DNA of 64,000 nt from CAWDDA01 sp963813345 (GTDB taxonomy: Bacteria > Acidobacteriota > Blastocatellia > RBC074). The notes beneath the pieces are model-generated. The model worked only from the letters and a program-made list of their open reading frames with translations, was not told the DNA's origin and did no database searches. Position 1 is the stretch's first letter. Every line of letters begins with the position of its first letter. Of this stretch, positions 29,793-37,867 are shown piece after piece. Position numbers and translations under genes: made by a program. The DNA lies in contig CAWEYR010000022.1 in assembly GCA_963813345.1 (NCBI GenBank), forward strand, positions 62,001 to 126,000. Reading direction: 5' to 3'.

Positions 29793-29840
29793 TGATGACG
29801 AAGCGTTGCAACAGCAGCAGCAGCAGCAACAGTGATCTGA

Positions 29841-30022
29841 AGAGTGCTGAGTGCGGAAGAAAGTGCTGAGTGCTGAGTGCTGAGTGCTGAGTATGGAGTT
29901 CAAGCTTCAGCTTGCTGTGAAATCGAGTTGCGAGCAAGCTGAAGCTTGAACTCCATACTCAGCACTCAGCACTCAGCACCCAGCACCCAGCACTCAGCAC
30001 TCGCCTCAGCACTCAGCACTTT
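29841..30022. repeat. GTGCTGAG/AGTTCAAGCTTCAGCTTGCTG inverted repeat
   Basis: This is the most complete copy of the element, with four GTGCTGAG-like units on the left, two facing AGTTCAAGC..AGCTTG arms and eight CTCAGCACT/CCAGCACC-like units on the right. The last units supply the stop codon of rfbD. Confidence 0.87.
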
Positions 30023-30851
30023 GCATTCCCATGGCGCGAGCAAATTCAGCGAGGCCTTGTTCCCATTCAGGAAGTAGAATCTGCGGGCTCTGAAGAGTTG
30101 TGAGAATTGAATAGCGGGGCCGGCGCGCTGGTCGTGGAAAGTCGGCCATGCTTACCGGGATGATTTCAGTGGATATTCCGCAAAGGCGATATAGCGCGCG
30201 CGTCCATTCGAGCATGCTTGTGCCGCCACGTCCTGCGAAGTGATAGGTGCCGTACGCACCCGTCTCAATAAGATCACCAATCGCCCGCGCCAGATGACGC
30301 GCATATGTAGGGGATCCAAACTGGTCACTCACGACTTTCACTGACGGCTTGTCTCTTTGACCGAGCATTCGAACTGGAAAGTTTACTCCTGCTTCGTGAT
30401 ACAGCAGCGCGGTTCGAACGATATAGTGGCGCTCATTCAGGGCCGCTACGGCATTCTCGCCAGCGAGCTTGCTCTTCCCGTAAACAGAGAGGGGTGCAGT
30501 TTCGTTATACTCGTGATAAGGCTCGGTAGCCGTTCCATCAAACACATAGTCTGTCGAAACGTGCAGAACAGCGATGTCGCGCTCGGCAGTCGCAAGAGCA
30601 AGGTTGCGCGGGCCGACGGCGTTGAGATGGTACGCTCCTGCCGGATCGGTCTCGGCGCCATCGACATTGTTGTACGCCGATGCATTTACGAGAACGTCCG
30701 GACGGAAAGCAGCGACCGCTTCGCGAACGGCTTTGAGGTCCGTGATATCGAGTCTTTCGTGCACGAGCGGTGTTACTTCGTGCATCGACAGCTCTTTCTG
30801 AAGCGATCCGCCGAGCTGCCCACCGGCCCCTGCCACAAGCACCCTGATCAA
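30006..30851 (-). CDS. rfbD: dTDP-4-dehydrorhamnose reductase
   Basis: RfbD performs the last step of dTDP-L-rhamnose synthesis, reducing the 4-keto group with NAD(P)H. The 281 residues show the nucleotide motif VAGAGGQLGGSL, STDYVFDG and the YGKSKLAGE catalytic block. The C-terminal residues MQSAEC and the stop are encoded by the CTCAGCACT repeat, so the original end was overwritten or extended. It overlaps rfbC by 4 bases and closes the minus-strand rhamnose operon. Confidence 0.95.
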   Translation of the reverse strand: MIRVLVAGAGGQLGGSLQKELSMHEVTPLVHERLDITDLKAVREAVAAFRPDVLVNASAYNNVDGAETDPAGAYHLNAVGPRNLALATAERDIAVLHVSTDYVFDGTATEPYHEYNETAPLSVYGKSKLAGENAVAALNERHYIVRTALLYHEAGVNFPVRMLGQRDKPSVKVVSDQFGSPTYARHLARAIGDLIETGAYGTYHFAGRGGTSMLEWTRALYRLCGISTEIIPVSMADFPRPARRPRYSILTTLQSPQILLPEWEQGLAEFARAMGMQSAEC

Positions 30852-31408
30852 TGCGGCACCTCAAAGGGAGGCAGTAGTGGCAGAGCTTTTTCGAGCGTCA
30901 GGCCTGCCCGGTCTTTCGCCGAGATAAGCGGTGATTGGGATGGCCACGCGATCCCGAGCTCTGGATCGTTCCAGATAATAGTCAATTCATCTTCCGGCGC
31001 GTAAAAATCTGTGCATTTGTATTCGACCTGAGCTACTTCGCTGACGACGTAAAATCCGTGAGCAAGTCCCGGTGGCACAAAAAGCTGCTTGAAGTTCTCC
31101 GCTGAAAGTGTGACCGCAAGCCACTTTCTAAACGTCGGCGAGCCGCGCCGTGTATCAACAACGACATCGTAGACCTCGCCTTCAATCACTCGCAAAAGTT
31201 TGCCCTGAGGTCTGGTTCGTTGGAGGTGAAGACCGCGAAGGGTGCCGCGACCGGACTTCGAATGGTTGTCTTGAACGAACTCAGTATTGATTCCACCCGC
31301 TTCGAACTTGCGCTTGTGATAACTCTCGAGAAAAAAGCCTCGATCATCCCGAAAGACCTCCGGTTCAATGACCACCACTCCAGGAAGCTCAGTCGCAAGG
31401 TACTTCAT
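30848..31408 (-). CDS. rfbC: dTDP-4-dehydrorhamnose 3,5-epimerase
   Basis: The 186-residue enzyme epimerises carbons 3 and 5 of the keto sugar intermediate. Family signatures are GFFLESYHKRKF, FVQDNHSKSGRGTLRGLHLQ (with the catalytic histidine in RGLH) and FVPPGLAHGFYV. Length and position between rfbA and rfbD are standard. Confidence 0.96.
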   Translation of the reverse strand: MKYLATELPGVVVIEPEVFRDDRGFFLESYHKRKFEAGGINTEFVQDNHSKSGRGTLRGLHLQRTRPQGKLLRVIEGEVYDVVVDTRRGSPTFRKWLAVTLSAENFKQLFVPPGLAHGFYVVSEVAQVEYKCTDFYAPEDELTIIWNDPELGIAWPSQSPLISAKDRAGLTLEKALPLLPPFEVPH

Positions 31409-31413
31409 TCCAC

Positions 31414-32286
31414 TTATTCCTCGCTCTCGATCATGCGGAGCAGGTATTGACCGTAACCATTGGTCTTCATCGTCTGTGCCAACTCGGATACGTCAGCGGC
31501 GCTGATGTAACCCATCTTGTACGCGATCTCTTCCAGGCACGCCACCTGCAATCCCTGCCTGTCCTGCAGAGCCTGGATAAAGCTCGACGCCTGTTGGAGT
31601 GATTCGTGTGTTCCCGTGTCGAGCCAGGCAATGCCACGGCCAAACCGTTCGACGTGAAGAGCCCCGGCCTCCAGATAGCGACGATTGACGTCGGTTATCT
31701 CAAGCTCGCCTCGCGGTGACGGTTTCAGATTCCCGGCAATATCAACGACCCGATTATCGTAGAAATACAAGCCCGTAACAGCCCAGTTCGACCTCGGCCG
31801 AGGTGGTTTCTCCTCGAGGCTGATCGCCTTGCTCGCGCGATCAAATTCAACTACTCCATAACGCTGCGGATCGCGCACCTGGTAGGCGAAAACTGTCGCT
31901 CCTTCTTCCCGCTCGGCAGCTCTCCTCAGATCATCGGGAAGACCATGCCCATGAAAGATATTGTCGCCGAGGACAAGTGCGACTCGACTGTCTCCGATGA
32001 ATTCCCGTCCGATGATGAACGCCTGCGCCAGACCTTCAGGCTTGGGTTGAACTCCATAATGGATGTCGAGCCCCAGCTGGGCACCGTTGCCAAGAAGTCC
32101 GCGGAACTGTTCCTGATCCTGTGGAGTCGTAATAACAAGTATTTCTCGAATTCCGGCCAGCATCAGAACCGAGAGCGGGTAATAGATCATCGGCTTGTCG
32201 TAAACCGGAAGAAGCTGTTTGCTGACTGCAAGAGTGATCGGGTAAAGCCGGGTACCGGCACCTCCGGCGAGAATAATGCCTTTCAT
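31414..32286 (-). CDS. rfbA: Glucose-1-phosphate thymidylyltransferase
   Basis: RfbA makes dTDP-glucose from dTTP and glucose 1-phosphate. The N-terminus MKGIILAGGAGTRLYPITLA holds the nucleotide-binding signature; ATG 32286 gives exactly this start, while the longer frame to 32325 adds 13 unrelated residues. LVLGDNIFHG and GRGIAWLDTGTHESL are also present. The protein has 290 residues, the usual length. Confidence 0.96.
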   Translation of the reverse strand: MKGIILAGGAGTRLYPITLAVSKQLLPVYDKPMIYYPLSVLMLAGIREILVITTPQDQEQFRGLLGNGAQLGLDIHYGVQPKPEGLAQAFIIGREFIGDSRVALVLGDNIFHGHGLPDDLRRAAEREEGATVFAYQVRDPQRYGVVEFDRASKAISLEEKPPRPRSNWAVTGLYFYDNRVVDIAGNLKPSPRGELEITDVNRRYLEAGALHVERFGRGIAWLDTGTHESLQQASSFIQALQDRQGLQVACLEEIAYKMGYISAADVSELAQTMKTNGYGQYLLRMIESEE

Positions 32287-32311
32287 GGCGGGACCTGTTT
32301 TCCCTCTCTCC

Positions 32312-33397
32312 TTAGTCTGCCGCAAGTCCGAGCCGCTCGCGCTGATACTTGTCGGCCAGCACTTTAGCGCACCAGTCGCGGTTGTCGAGATACCAGCGAA
32401 CAGTCTCCTTCAAACCGGACTCGAAATCGTGCTTCGGGCGCCATCCAAGCTCCCTTTGGATCCTGGTTGAATCGATTGCGTAGCGTCGATCGTGGCCCGG
32501 ACGATCGGCGACGAAAGTCTTAAGGTCGTTGTAGCTTGCGCGCCCCTCACTAACGAGTGCCTGATTATTCGCAGCCGGTGACAACTCATCGAGCACAACA
32601 CAAAGAGCGTCCACAATCTGCAGATTCGTCCGCTCGTTCCCTCCGCCGATATTATATTTCTCACCGGGCCTGCCGTTCTCGAGCGCCATCCCAATCCCAG
32701 TACAATGGTCCTCGACATACAGCCAATCGCGCACATTACTGCCATCCCCGTAGATCGGAAGTGGCTTCGCCTCAATCGCATTGAGAGTCATGAGCGGTAT
32801 CAGCTTTTCAGGAAACTGATAAGGCCCATAGTTGTTTGAGCAGTTCGTGATGAGCGCAGGAAGGCCGTAGGTCTCGTAATAGGCTCGCACGAGATGATCC
32901 GCGCTTGCCTTCGATGCTGCATAAGGTGAATTCGGGGCATATGGAGTCGATTCTGAAAAGAGGCCTTCGGGTCCAAGCGATCCGTAGACTTCGTCAGTCG
33001 ACACGTGAAGGAATCTGAATCCGCTGCTCGCGACCGATCCCTTGTTCTTGAGGTACTGGCGTGAGACTTCAAGCAGGACGAAAGTTCCGACGATATTCGA
33101 TTCGATAAAGGGCAGGGGATTGTCAATCGAGCGATCGACGTGGCTCTCGGCCGCAAAGTTGACTACCGCCGCTGGCGCGACCGTCCTGAAGATTTCTTCG
33201 ATCGCGTTGCGGTCGGCTATGTCCGCCTTGACGAACGTTACCAGCGGATTCTTGAGAACATCGTCAATGCTGGCGAGGTTTCCAGCGTAGGTCAGTTTGT
33301 CGACCACCACTACTCGCGAGTCAGTCTGCGCGAGAAGATATCTCACAAAATTCGATCCGATGAATCCGGCACCTCCCGTGACAATCACCGTCCTCAT
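32312..33397 (-). CDS. rfbB: dTDP-glucose 4,6-dehydratase
   Basis: RfbB oxidises and dehydrates dTDP-glucose to the 4-keto-6-deoxy form using bound NAD. The 361 residues include GGAGFIGSNFVRY, AAESHVDRSI, STDEVYGSLG and the YAASKA catalytic motif. It overlaps the upstream CBS gene by 4 bases, so the rhamnose genes appear to be expressed together with the protease and CBS genes. Confidence 0.96.
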   Translation of the reverse strand: MRTVIVTGGAGFIGSNFVRYLLAQTDSRVVVVDKLTYAGNLASIDDVLKNPLVTFVKADIADRNAIEEIFRTVAPAAVVNFAAESHVDRSIDNPLPFIESNIVGTFVLLEVSRQYLKNKGSVASSGFRFLHVSTDEVYGSLGPEGLFSESTPYAPNSPYAASKASADHLVRAYYETYGLPALITNCSNNYGPYQFPEKLIPLMTLNAIEAKPLPIYGDGSNVRDWLYVEDHCTGIGMALENGRPGEKYNIGGGNERTNLQIVDALCVVLDELSPAANNQALVSEGRASYNDLKTFVADRPGHDRRYAIDSTRIQRELGWRPKHDFESGLKETVRWYLDNRDWCAKVLADKYQRERLGLAAD

Positions 33398-33810
33398 CGC
33401 TCGACACTCTCCTCATCGCCGAAGTTTGGAAGCAGCGTAGCGATCGCACGCAGAATATCCATTGTCGTAATGATGCCGTCGATCTGGTGGCCATCAGCGA
33501 CGACAACCCTGTGAATTCTCCGGTTGTACATGAGCTCGCACACTCGTTGCAGAGAGGTGTCAGGCGCGACACTTACCGGAGGCTTGGTCATGATCTGGCC
33601 GGCGGTGCTCGGAGACCATGCTCCAATTGTAGGGCTTTTGCGGATGATGTCGGTCTCGGAAATCACTCCGACCAACTCGTTCTGCTCATTCACGACCGGA
33701 GCACCTGTGATCTTCCGGTCGTTAAAAATGCGCGTCACTTCCTTCAGGGGTGTGGATTCGGTAACAACTACTACATCTCTGACCATGACGTCAGATGCCA
33801 CCAGACTCAT
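33394..33810 (-). CDS. Protein with two CBS domains
   Basis: From ATG 33810 the protein has 138 residues, almost all in a tandem CBS pair: VMVRDVVVVTESTPLKEVTRIF in the first and IMTKPPVSVAPDTSLQRVCELM in the second. Such pairs bind adenosyl nucleotides and regulate a partner. An M50 protease gene ends 21 bases upstream; in many bacteria the same CBS pair is fused to that protease, so a physical partnership is likely. The longer frame to 34005 lies antisense to conserved protease codons and is rejected. Confidence 0.88.
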   Translation of the reverse strand: MSLVASDVMVRDVVVVTESTPLKEVTRIFNDRKITGAPVVNEQNELVGVISETDIIRKSPTIGAWSPSTAGQIMTKPPVSVAPDTSLQRVCELMYNRRIHRVVVADGHQIDGIITTMDILRAIATLLPNFGDEESVER

Positions 33811-33830
33811 AAGACCTCCCGGAATTACGA

Positions 33831-34790
33831 TCAAGTAACGACCGTGATGGGCACCGGCATAAAACAAAGTAGAAAAATGATCAGTCCGAATATTGCCACG
33901 AGAATGCGGGCTGGCCCAAGCTTCTCGTACTCGTCGTTGACTGGCGGGTGACCGATACGGAGAACGAGCGTCAGCAATACGGCATAGACTACCCATCCGA
34001 TCCATCCGGAACTGAAAATCGCGTGAACAGCCAGCCCGATCACCGCGATGAATATCACTCGGGCCAGGACCTTGTGCCCCCGCCTTCCCAGGACTGCGTA
34101 TACCACGTGTCCGCCATCAAGCTGACCGACCGGCAAAAGGTTGAGACTAGTCATAAGAAGTCCAACCCAGGCTGCAAACCATACGGGATTGAGCTCAATA
34201 TTTGCCGGAAGGGCAAGCCACCTCTCAAGCATCTGAAAAAGCAGTGGACTGTGAAACACAATATACCCGTCAGTTAAATCTGACGGAGGTGCGGTTGTTG
34301 CATAGATGTTCGCGATGATCGCTGCAGGCAAGGCGAACACGAAACCTGCAATCGGACCTGCAATCCCAATATCAAAAAGCGCGCGCCGGTTCGGGATCGG
34401 CGACTTGATCTTTATGAAAGCGCCGAACGTCCCAATTCCAATCGGTATTGGAATAAAGAACGGTAATGTCGCCCGGACCCGGTACCAGCGACAAGCAATG
34501 TAATGCCCCATCTCGTGCGCGCCGAGTATCACGAGCAGCGTGAAAGAAAAGAGCATTCCGGATTGGAGCGCTGACTCTGCGCTACCAAAAAAGAGAAGGG
34601 TTCCCATCGCCGTTGTTGTTCCGGCAGTCAGCACGAGGAGCAAAGTATGCAGGAACACCTTGCCTGCGCTGATTCTCTCGGGCGCTTCGAAATGGGCGGC
34701 AAACGTGGTTTCAAATGGAACCAGTCGGTGAACGACTGTCTGACGCTCGATCTGGTTTTCTCCCGAAGGAAAGTAGTACTGCTGACTCAT
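33831..34790 (-). CDS. Site-2-protease-type M50 zinc metalloprotease
   Basis: The 319-residue integral membrane protease cleaves substrates within the bilayer. Metal site HEMGH lies at residues 92-96 and the second motif NLLPVGQLDGGHV near 215-227. Six or so membrane helices are evident. It lacks the PDZ domain of RseP and resembles the cyanobacterial/plant EGY-like subgroup. No regulated transcription factor is apparent among its neighbours; it sits upstream of the CBS gene and the rhamnose genes. Confidence 0.93.
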   Translation of the reverse strand: MSQQYYFPSGENQIERQTVVHRLVPFETTFAAHFEAPERISAGKVFLHTLLLVLTAGTTTAMGTLLFFGSAESALQSGMLFSFTLLVILGAHEMGHYIACRWYRVRATLPFFIPIPIGIGTFGAFIKIKSPIPNRRALFDIGIAGPIAGFVFALPAAIIANIYATTAPPSDLTDGYIVFHSPLLFQMLERWLALPANIELNPVWFAAWVGLLMTSLNLLPVGQLDGGHVVYAVLGRRGHKVLARVIFIAVIGLAVHAIFSSGWIGWVVYAVLLTLVLRIGHPPVNDEYEKLGPARILVAIFGLIIFLLCFMPVPITVVT

Positions 34791-34814
34791 GCCTGGTGTC
34801 GATAAAACCGAACG

Positions 34815-35114
34815 CTATTTCTTCTTGAAGAGATTATCAAATGCCTTGCGCACATCATCGCGATTTACCGCCTGTGCCCCTCCGCGAGACGTAAGCGGGA
34901 CGCGAGTGTTCGGCTCGAAATAATCGCAGAAGTTTGCTTTGAGCTTGTCTTTGACATATTCCGCTGCCGGCTCGCTGCACTGCTTGTTTTTTCCCGGATC
35001 AAAGAAACGGCAATTCTTGCAGCAGTGAATATCCGCCGAACAGTGTGGACACTCGTCTGTTCGAGCGAACTTGCCAACCACTCTGATCTCTCGTCCACAG
35101 TTGTGGCAAACCAT
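34815..35114 (-). CDS. Small cysteine-rich zinc-ribbon protein
   Basis: From ATG 35114 the 99-residue protein has cysteine pairs CHNC, CPHC, CCKNC and a later CDYF, consistent with one or two zinc ribbons. The tail RDDVRKAFDNLFKKK is basic. Homologs of this type are known only as conserved hypothetical proteins. An upstream extension to 35243 is open but lacks a ribosome site. Confidence 0.8.
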   Translation of the reverse strand: MVCHNCGREIRVVGKFARTDECPHCSADIHCCKNCRFFDPGKNKQCSEPAAEYVKDKLKANFCDYFEPNTRVPLTSRGGAQAVNRDDVRKAFDNLFKKK

Positions 35115-35286
35115 AATAATGCCCCAATACACCCGGAGCAGGCAATTCTGCTCTAAACAGGCGCAGTATCTGAAGAAGAAGTTTCCTTGACTGGGGTTTT
35201 TTGGACCCGTGGCGCCGCGAATCGCGCGTTGCTCTTTAGTCAAGATACTTCAATGCTGCGGGATTGCCAAATCGTCAGGGATTGTT

Positions 35287-36583
35287 ATGATGGCAAAGCC
35301 TACTTCAAAAGCCATCCGGCCACCACAGCCTAAGAGATTCAAATTCAGCATCATGCGGACACAATCGGGAGACCGGAGACGCTTTTTTGGCGCTGTGCTT
35401 GCTCGACTTCTCGAGCAAAAATTTCCTGGCGCTTTGCGTGTCATTTCAAATAAGAGCTACAGCGATCACCACATCCCTGGTATCTCGGCCAGACTGGTTA
35501 CTGAGTACGATGGGAAAACCGTCTTGTGTGTAGGCGCCACCAGGCAAGCAGCAAGAGAGACTACGCGTGAAATGGTTGCGACCGGTCTCATCTGGCTTGG
35601 CGATTTCAACTCGCGGCGCCGCTCGACGAAACAGGCGAGCGAGCTCTGGTATTGTTTCCTGGAACCCGCATCCGATGCAGTAAGACTGCGTTTGCAGGTA
35701 TCTGAGCGCCGCTCACCTGGGTGCTCGAATCAGGCTCTTAGAGTTCGACGACATTCGTACGGATGGAATCACGAGGCGAAGCGTCAGGAGACGACATTTA
35801 AGGTGGCCAATCCGGTACGGCATATCCAGCGAGGCTCTTGATTGGAGCTCTCGCATCGTCGACCTTGCTCGTGACCGCATCGAAGTTCGTGATCTGATCT
35901 GGAAGGCTGGTGTCAGATTCCTGATCGACGGTCTCGAATTCGCCCGCCTCACTGAAGGCTCATCGCTTCATGTTGAGTACGGTGTCCAGGAACGTTCGAC
36001 GCTGTCGGATGGATCGTTCGGGGACCTCGAGCACCTGGTAGAAAGGATTCTCAGATTCCGCTCCCCGGATTCTCCTGACCGCCGGCATATGCTCTACCGG
36101 CTGCGAACCGAAGCCTGGCTTGAGGCCCAGCTACGTCGCGACATCCGCGTGCTCGACCCATCACTTGATCCTTGCGCCGTCTATTCACAGGTTCCAGCCT
36201 GGCGGGGCGAAGAGCGATCAGTGCTTGATCTCCTTACAATCGACGCGCGCGGGCGTCTTGTCGTGATTGAGATCAAGGCGTCAGAAGACGTGACGCTGCC
36301 GCTTCAGGGACTCGACTACTGGCTTTCTGTCGAAGAATCGCGACGAAGAGGAGAGTTTGAGAGGCGCGGCTTTTTCCCGGGCCGGAATATCTCAAACGAG
36401 CCGCCTGTTCTCTGGCTCGTGTTCCCTGAGCTGCGCGTTCATCGATCTTTTCGAACGATATCAGCATCAATCCTGCCGAGCGTCGAGGTAGTGCGAATAG
36501 CAATTGGCGGCGACTGGAGACGCCAGGTTCGAGTCCGAAGCCGCGAGCGAGTTAATGGGAGCAGCTTGAGTGCTGAGTGCTGA
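35287..36583 (+). CDS. Unknown protein with PD-(D/E)XK nuclease-like C-terminal domain, frameshifted
   Basis: No named family was recognised. The N-terminal ~145 residues end abruptly where a frame shift near 35712 occurs; the other frame continues with RAHLGARIRLLEFDDIRTDGI and stays open to 36583, giving about 430 residues. The C-terminal part has SVLDLLTIDARGRLVVIEIKASEDVTLPLQGLDYW, the D..(E)xK core of restriction-endonuclease-like folds, and an aligned glutamine. The final residues SLSAEC and stop come from an intergenic repeat. It could be a DNA repair or defence nuclease; no partner gene is next to it. Confidence 0.75.
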
Positions 36584-36712
36584 GTGGGTTTGAGTTCAAG
36601 CTTTAGCTTGGGGTTGCATTCGAGGCTCTGTCGATCTCAGAATGCAACCCAAGCTAAAGCTTGAACTCAAACCTCATACTCAGCACTCAGCACTCCAGCA
36701 CTCACATCAATC
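36568..36712. repeat. GTGCTGAG/GAGTTCAAGCTTTAGCTTGGGGTTGC inverted repeat
   Basis: Facing arms GGTTTGAGTTCAAGC..GGTTGCATTC and their complement are flanked by GTGCTGAG and CTCAGCACT units. It overlaps the last codons of the preceding gene and ends just before truB. Confidence 0.87.
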
Positions 36713-36719
36713 TGTTACT

Positions 36720-37634
36720 ATGACTCGTATGACGCCCGATGGAATTCTGATCATCGACAAGCCGGCTGGGCCCACATCCCACGATGTGGTTGACCGCGTT
36801 CGGAGGATTCTTAAACTGCGCCGCGTCGGGCATGCCGGAACGCTCGATCCGTTTGCAACCGGTGTACTGGTGGTGTGCTTTGGACGAGCAACGCGTCTGG
36901 TCCAGTTCCTTTCAGGTGATGACAAGGAATATGTCGCCAGGATGCATCTGGGTTTTGCAACCGACACTGGGGACCTGACAGGAAAGATGGTCGGTCAAGC
37001 GGGAGATCCCGCCGAGATCTCAGAGAATCGCGTGCGTGATGTTCTCTCAGGCTTCTACGGAGAGATCGAACAGGTCCCACCTATGTATGCCGCGAAGAAG
37101 ATACGCGGAAAGAAGCTGTATGAGCTCGCCCGCAAAGGTATCGAGGTTGAGCGTAGTCCCGTAAATATCCGCATCTCCGCGCTTGAGCTGATCAGCCATA
37201 CATTGAGCGAAGAATCCCCAACGCTGACGTTTCGGGTCGAATGCTCTTCGGGGACCTATATTCGTGTCCTCGCTGCCGACATCGGCCAACGGCTGGGCTG
37301 CGGTGCGCATCTCTTAGAACTACGGAGGACGCGATCCGGCATGTGCCGGCTTATCGATGCCGTAACGCTGGATCAACTGGAAGGACTTATGGAGAGCGGA
37401 AACCTCGAAGACGCGACAATTGAAATGAAAGCCGCTCTCGGTCTGAGCGAAGTTCTGGTCAGTGAGGGAGATGCGATGGCAATAGGTTATGGGCGCGCGG
37501 TCAAGGCAACGGCGGCGGCAGCCGACGGGACGCTGACAGCACTTTGCCGGCCGGATGGGGAGTTGATTGGGGTTGGTGAGTTTGACGAAATACGCGGTGA
37601 ATGGCAGCCACGAGTTGTGCTCTGTCCGGCGTAA
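36720..37634 (+). CDS. truB: tRNA pseudouridine-55 synthase
   Basis: TruB converts U55 of the tRNA T-loop to pseudouridine. The catalytic motif GHAGTLDPFATG holds the essential aspartate (about residue 44). PPMYAAKKIRGKKLYELARKG and the RCSSGTYIRVLAADIG-like block (here VECSSGTYIRVLAADIG) are present. Starting at ATG 36720 gives 304 residues; the frame to 36642 only reads repeat sequence. Its partner modification at U54 is made by TrmFO, also in this window. Confidence 0.95.
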   Translation: MTRMTPDGILIIDKPAGPTSHDVVDRVRRILKLRRVGHAGTLDPFATGVLVVCFGRATRLVQFLSGDDKEYVARMHLGFATDTGDLTGKMVGQAGDPAEISENRVRDVLSGFYGEIEQVPPMYAAKKIRGKKLYELARKGIEVERSPVNIRISALELISHTLSEESPTLTFRVECSSGTYIRVLAADIGQRLGCGAHLLELRRTRSGMCRLIDAVTLDQLEGLMESGNLEDATIEMKAALGLSEVLVSEGDAMAIGYGRAVKATAAAADGTLTALCRPDGELIGVGEFDEIRGEWQPRVVLCPA

Positions 37635-37684
37635 GAGGAACGTGCGACCTCAATCTCAGTCAGACGCCGGGCTATTGCAGTGTG

Positions 37685-37693
37685 TGATATAAT
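37685..37693 (+). promoter_or_regulatory. Extended -10 promoter of the prkA leader
   Basis: TGATATAAT is a perfect TATAAT box preceded by the extended -10 TG. No good -35 hexamer lies at 17 bases, which is typical of extended -10 promoters. Predicted transcription starts near 37700, about 165 bases before prkA. Confidence 0.6.
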
Positions 37694-37699
37694 CCGTTC

Positions 37700-37867
37700 G
37701 AGAATAGGCGCACCCCTATTAGTAGCGTCAGGCGACCGAAAACCCCTGGAGAAGACCTGGCGCGGGAGACCCGTAAGGTGGCAACACGATCTACAAGCAA
37801 CAGGCTCACCGACCTGAGGTTCACGGTAACCTGAGGCCGCCATTGCGGCCGGGAGTAGGGCAAATCT
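37700..37867 (+). ncRNA. Structured 5' leader of prkA (candidate cis-regulatory RNA)
   Basis: The leader can form a chain of hairpins: AATAGG/CCTATT (37703-37720), CGGG-AGA-CCCG (near 37760-37770), GGTT/AACC (37818-37831) and GGCCGC-CATT-GCGGCC (37835-37850). The last ends immediately before the ribosome site GGGAG/AGGG. I do not recognise a known riboswitch; the density of perfect short stems argues for a folded regulatory RNA rather than spacer. Confidence 0.5.

Noticed and set aside
29840..30020. Regular CTCAGCACT units as a CRISPR array
   Set aside because: The units are 7-9 bases and adjacent, without spacers of constant length, and no cas genes are near.
33811..34005. N-terminal extension of the CBS protein
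   Set aside because: The extra frame crosses the M50 gene's conserved 3' codons and includes no recognisable signal; ATG 33810 gives the family start.
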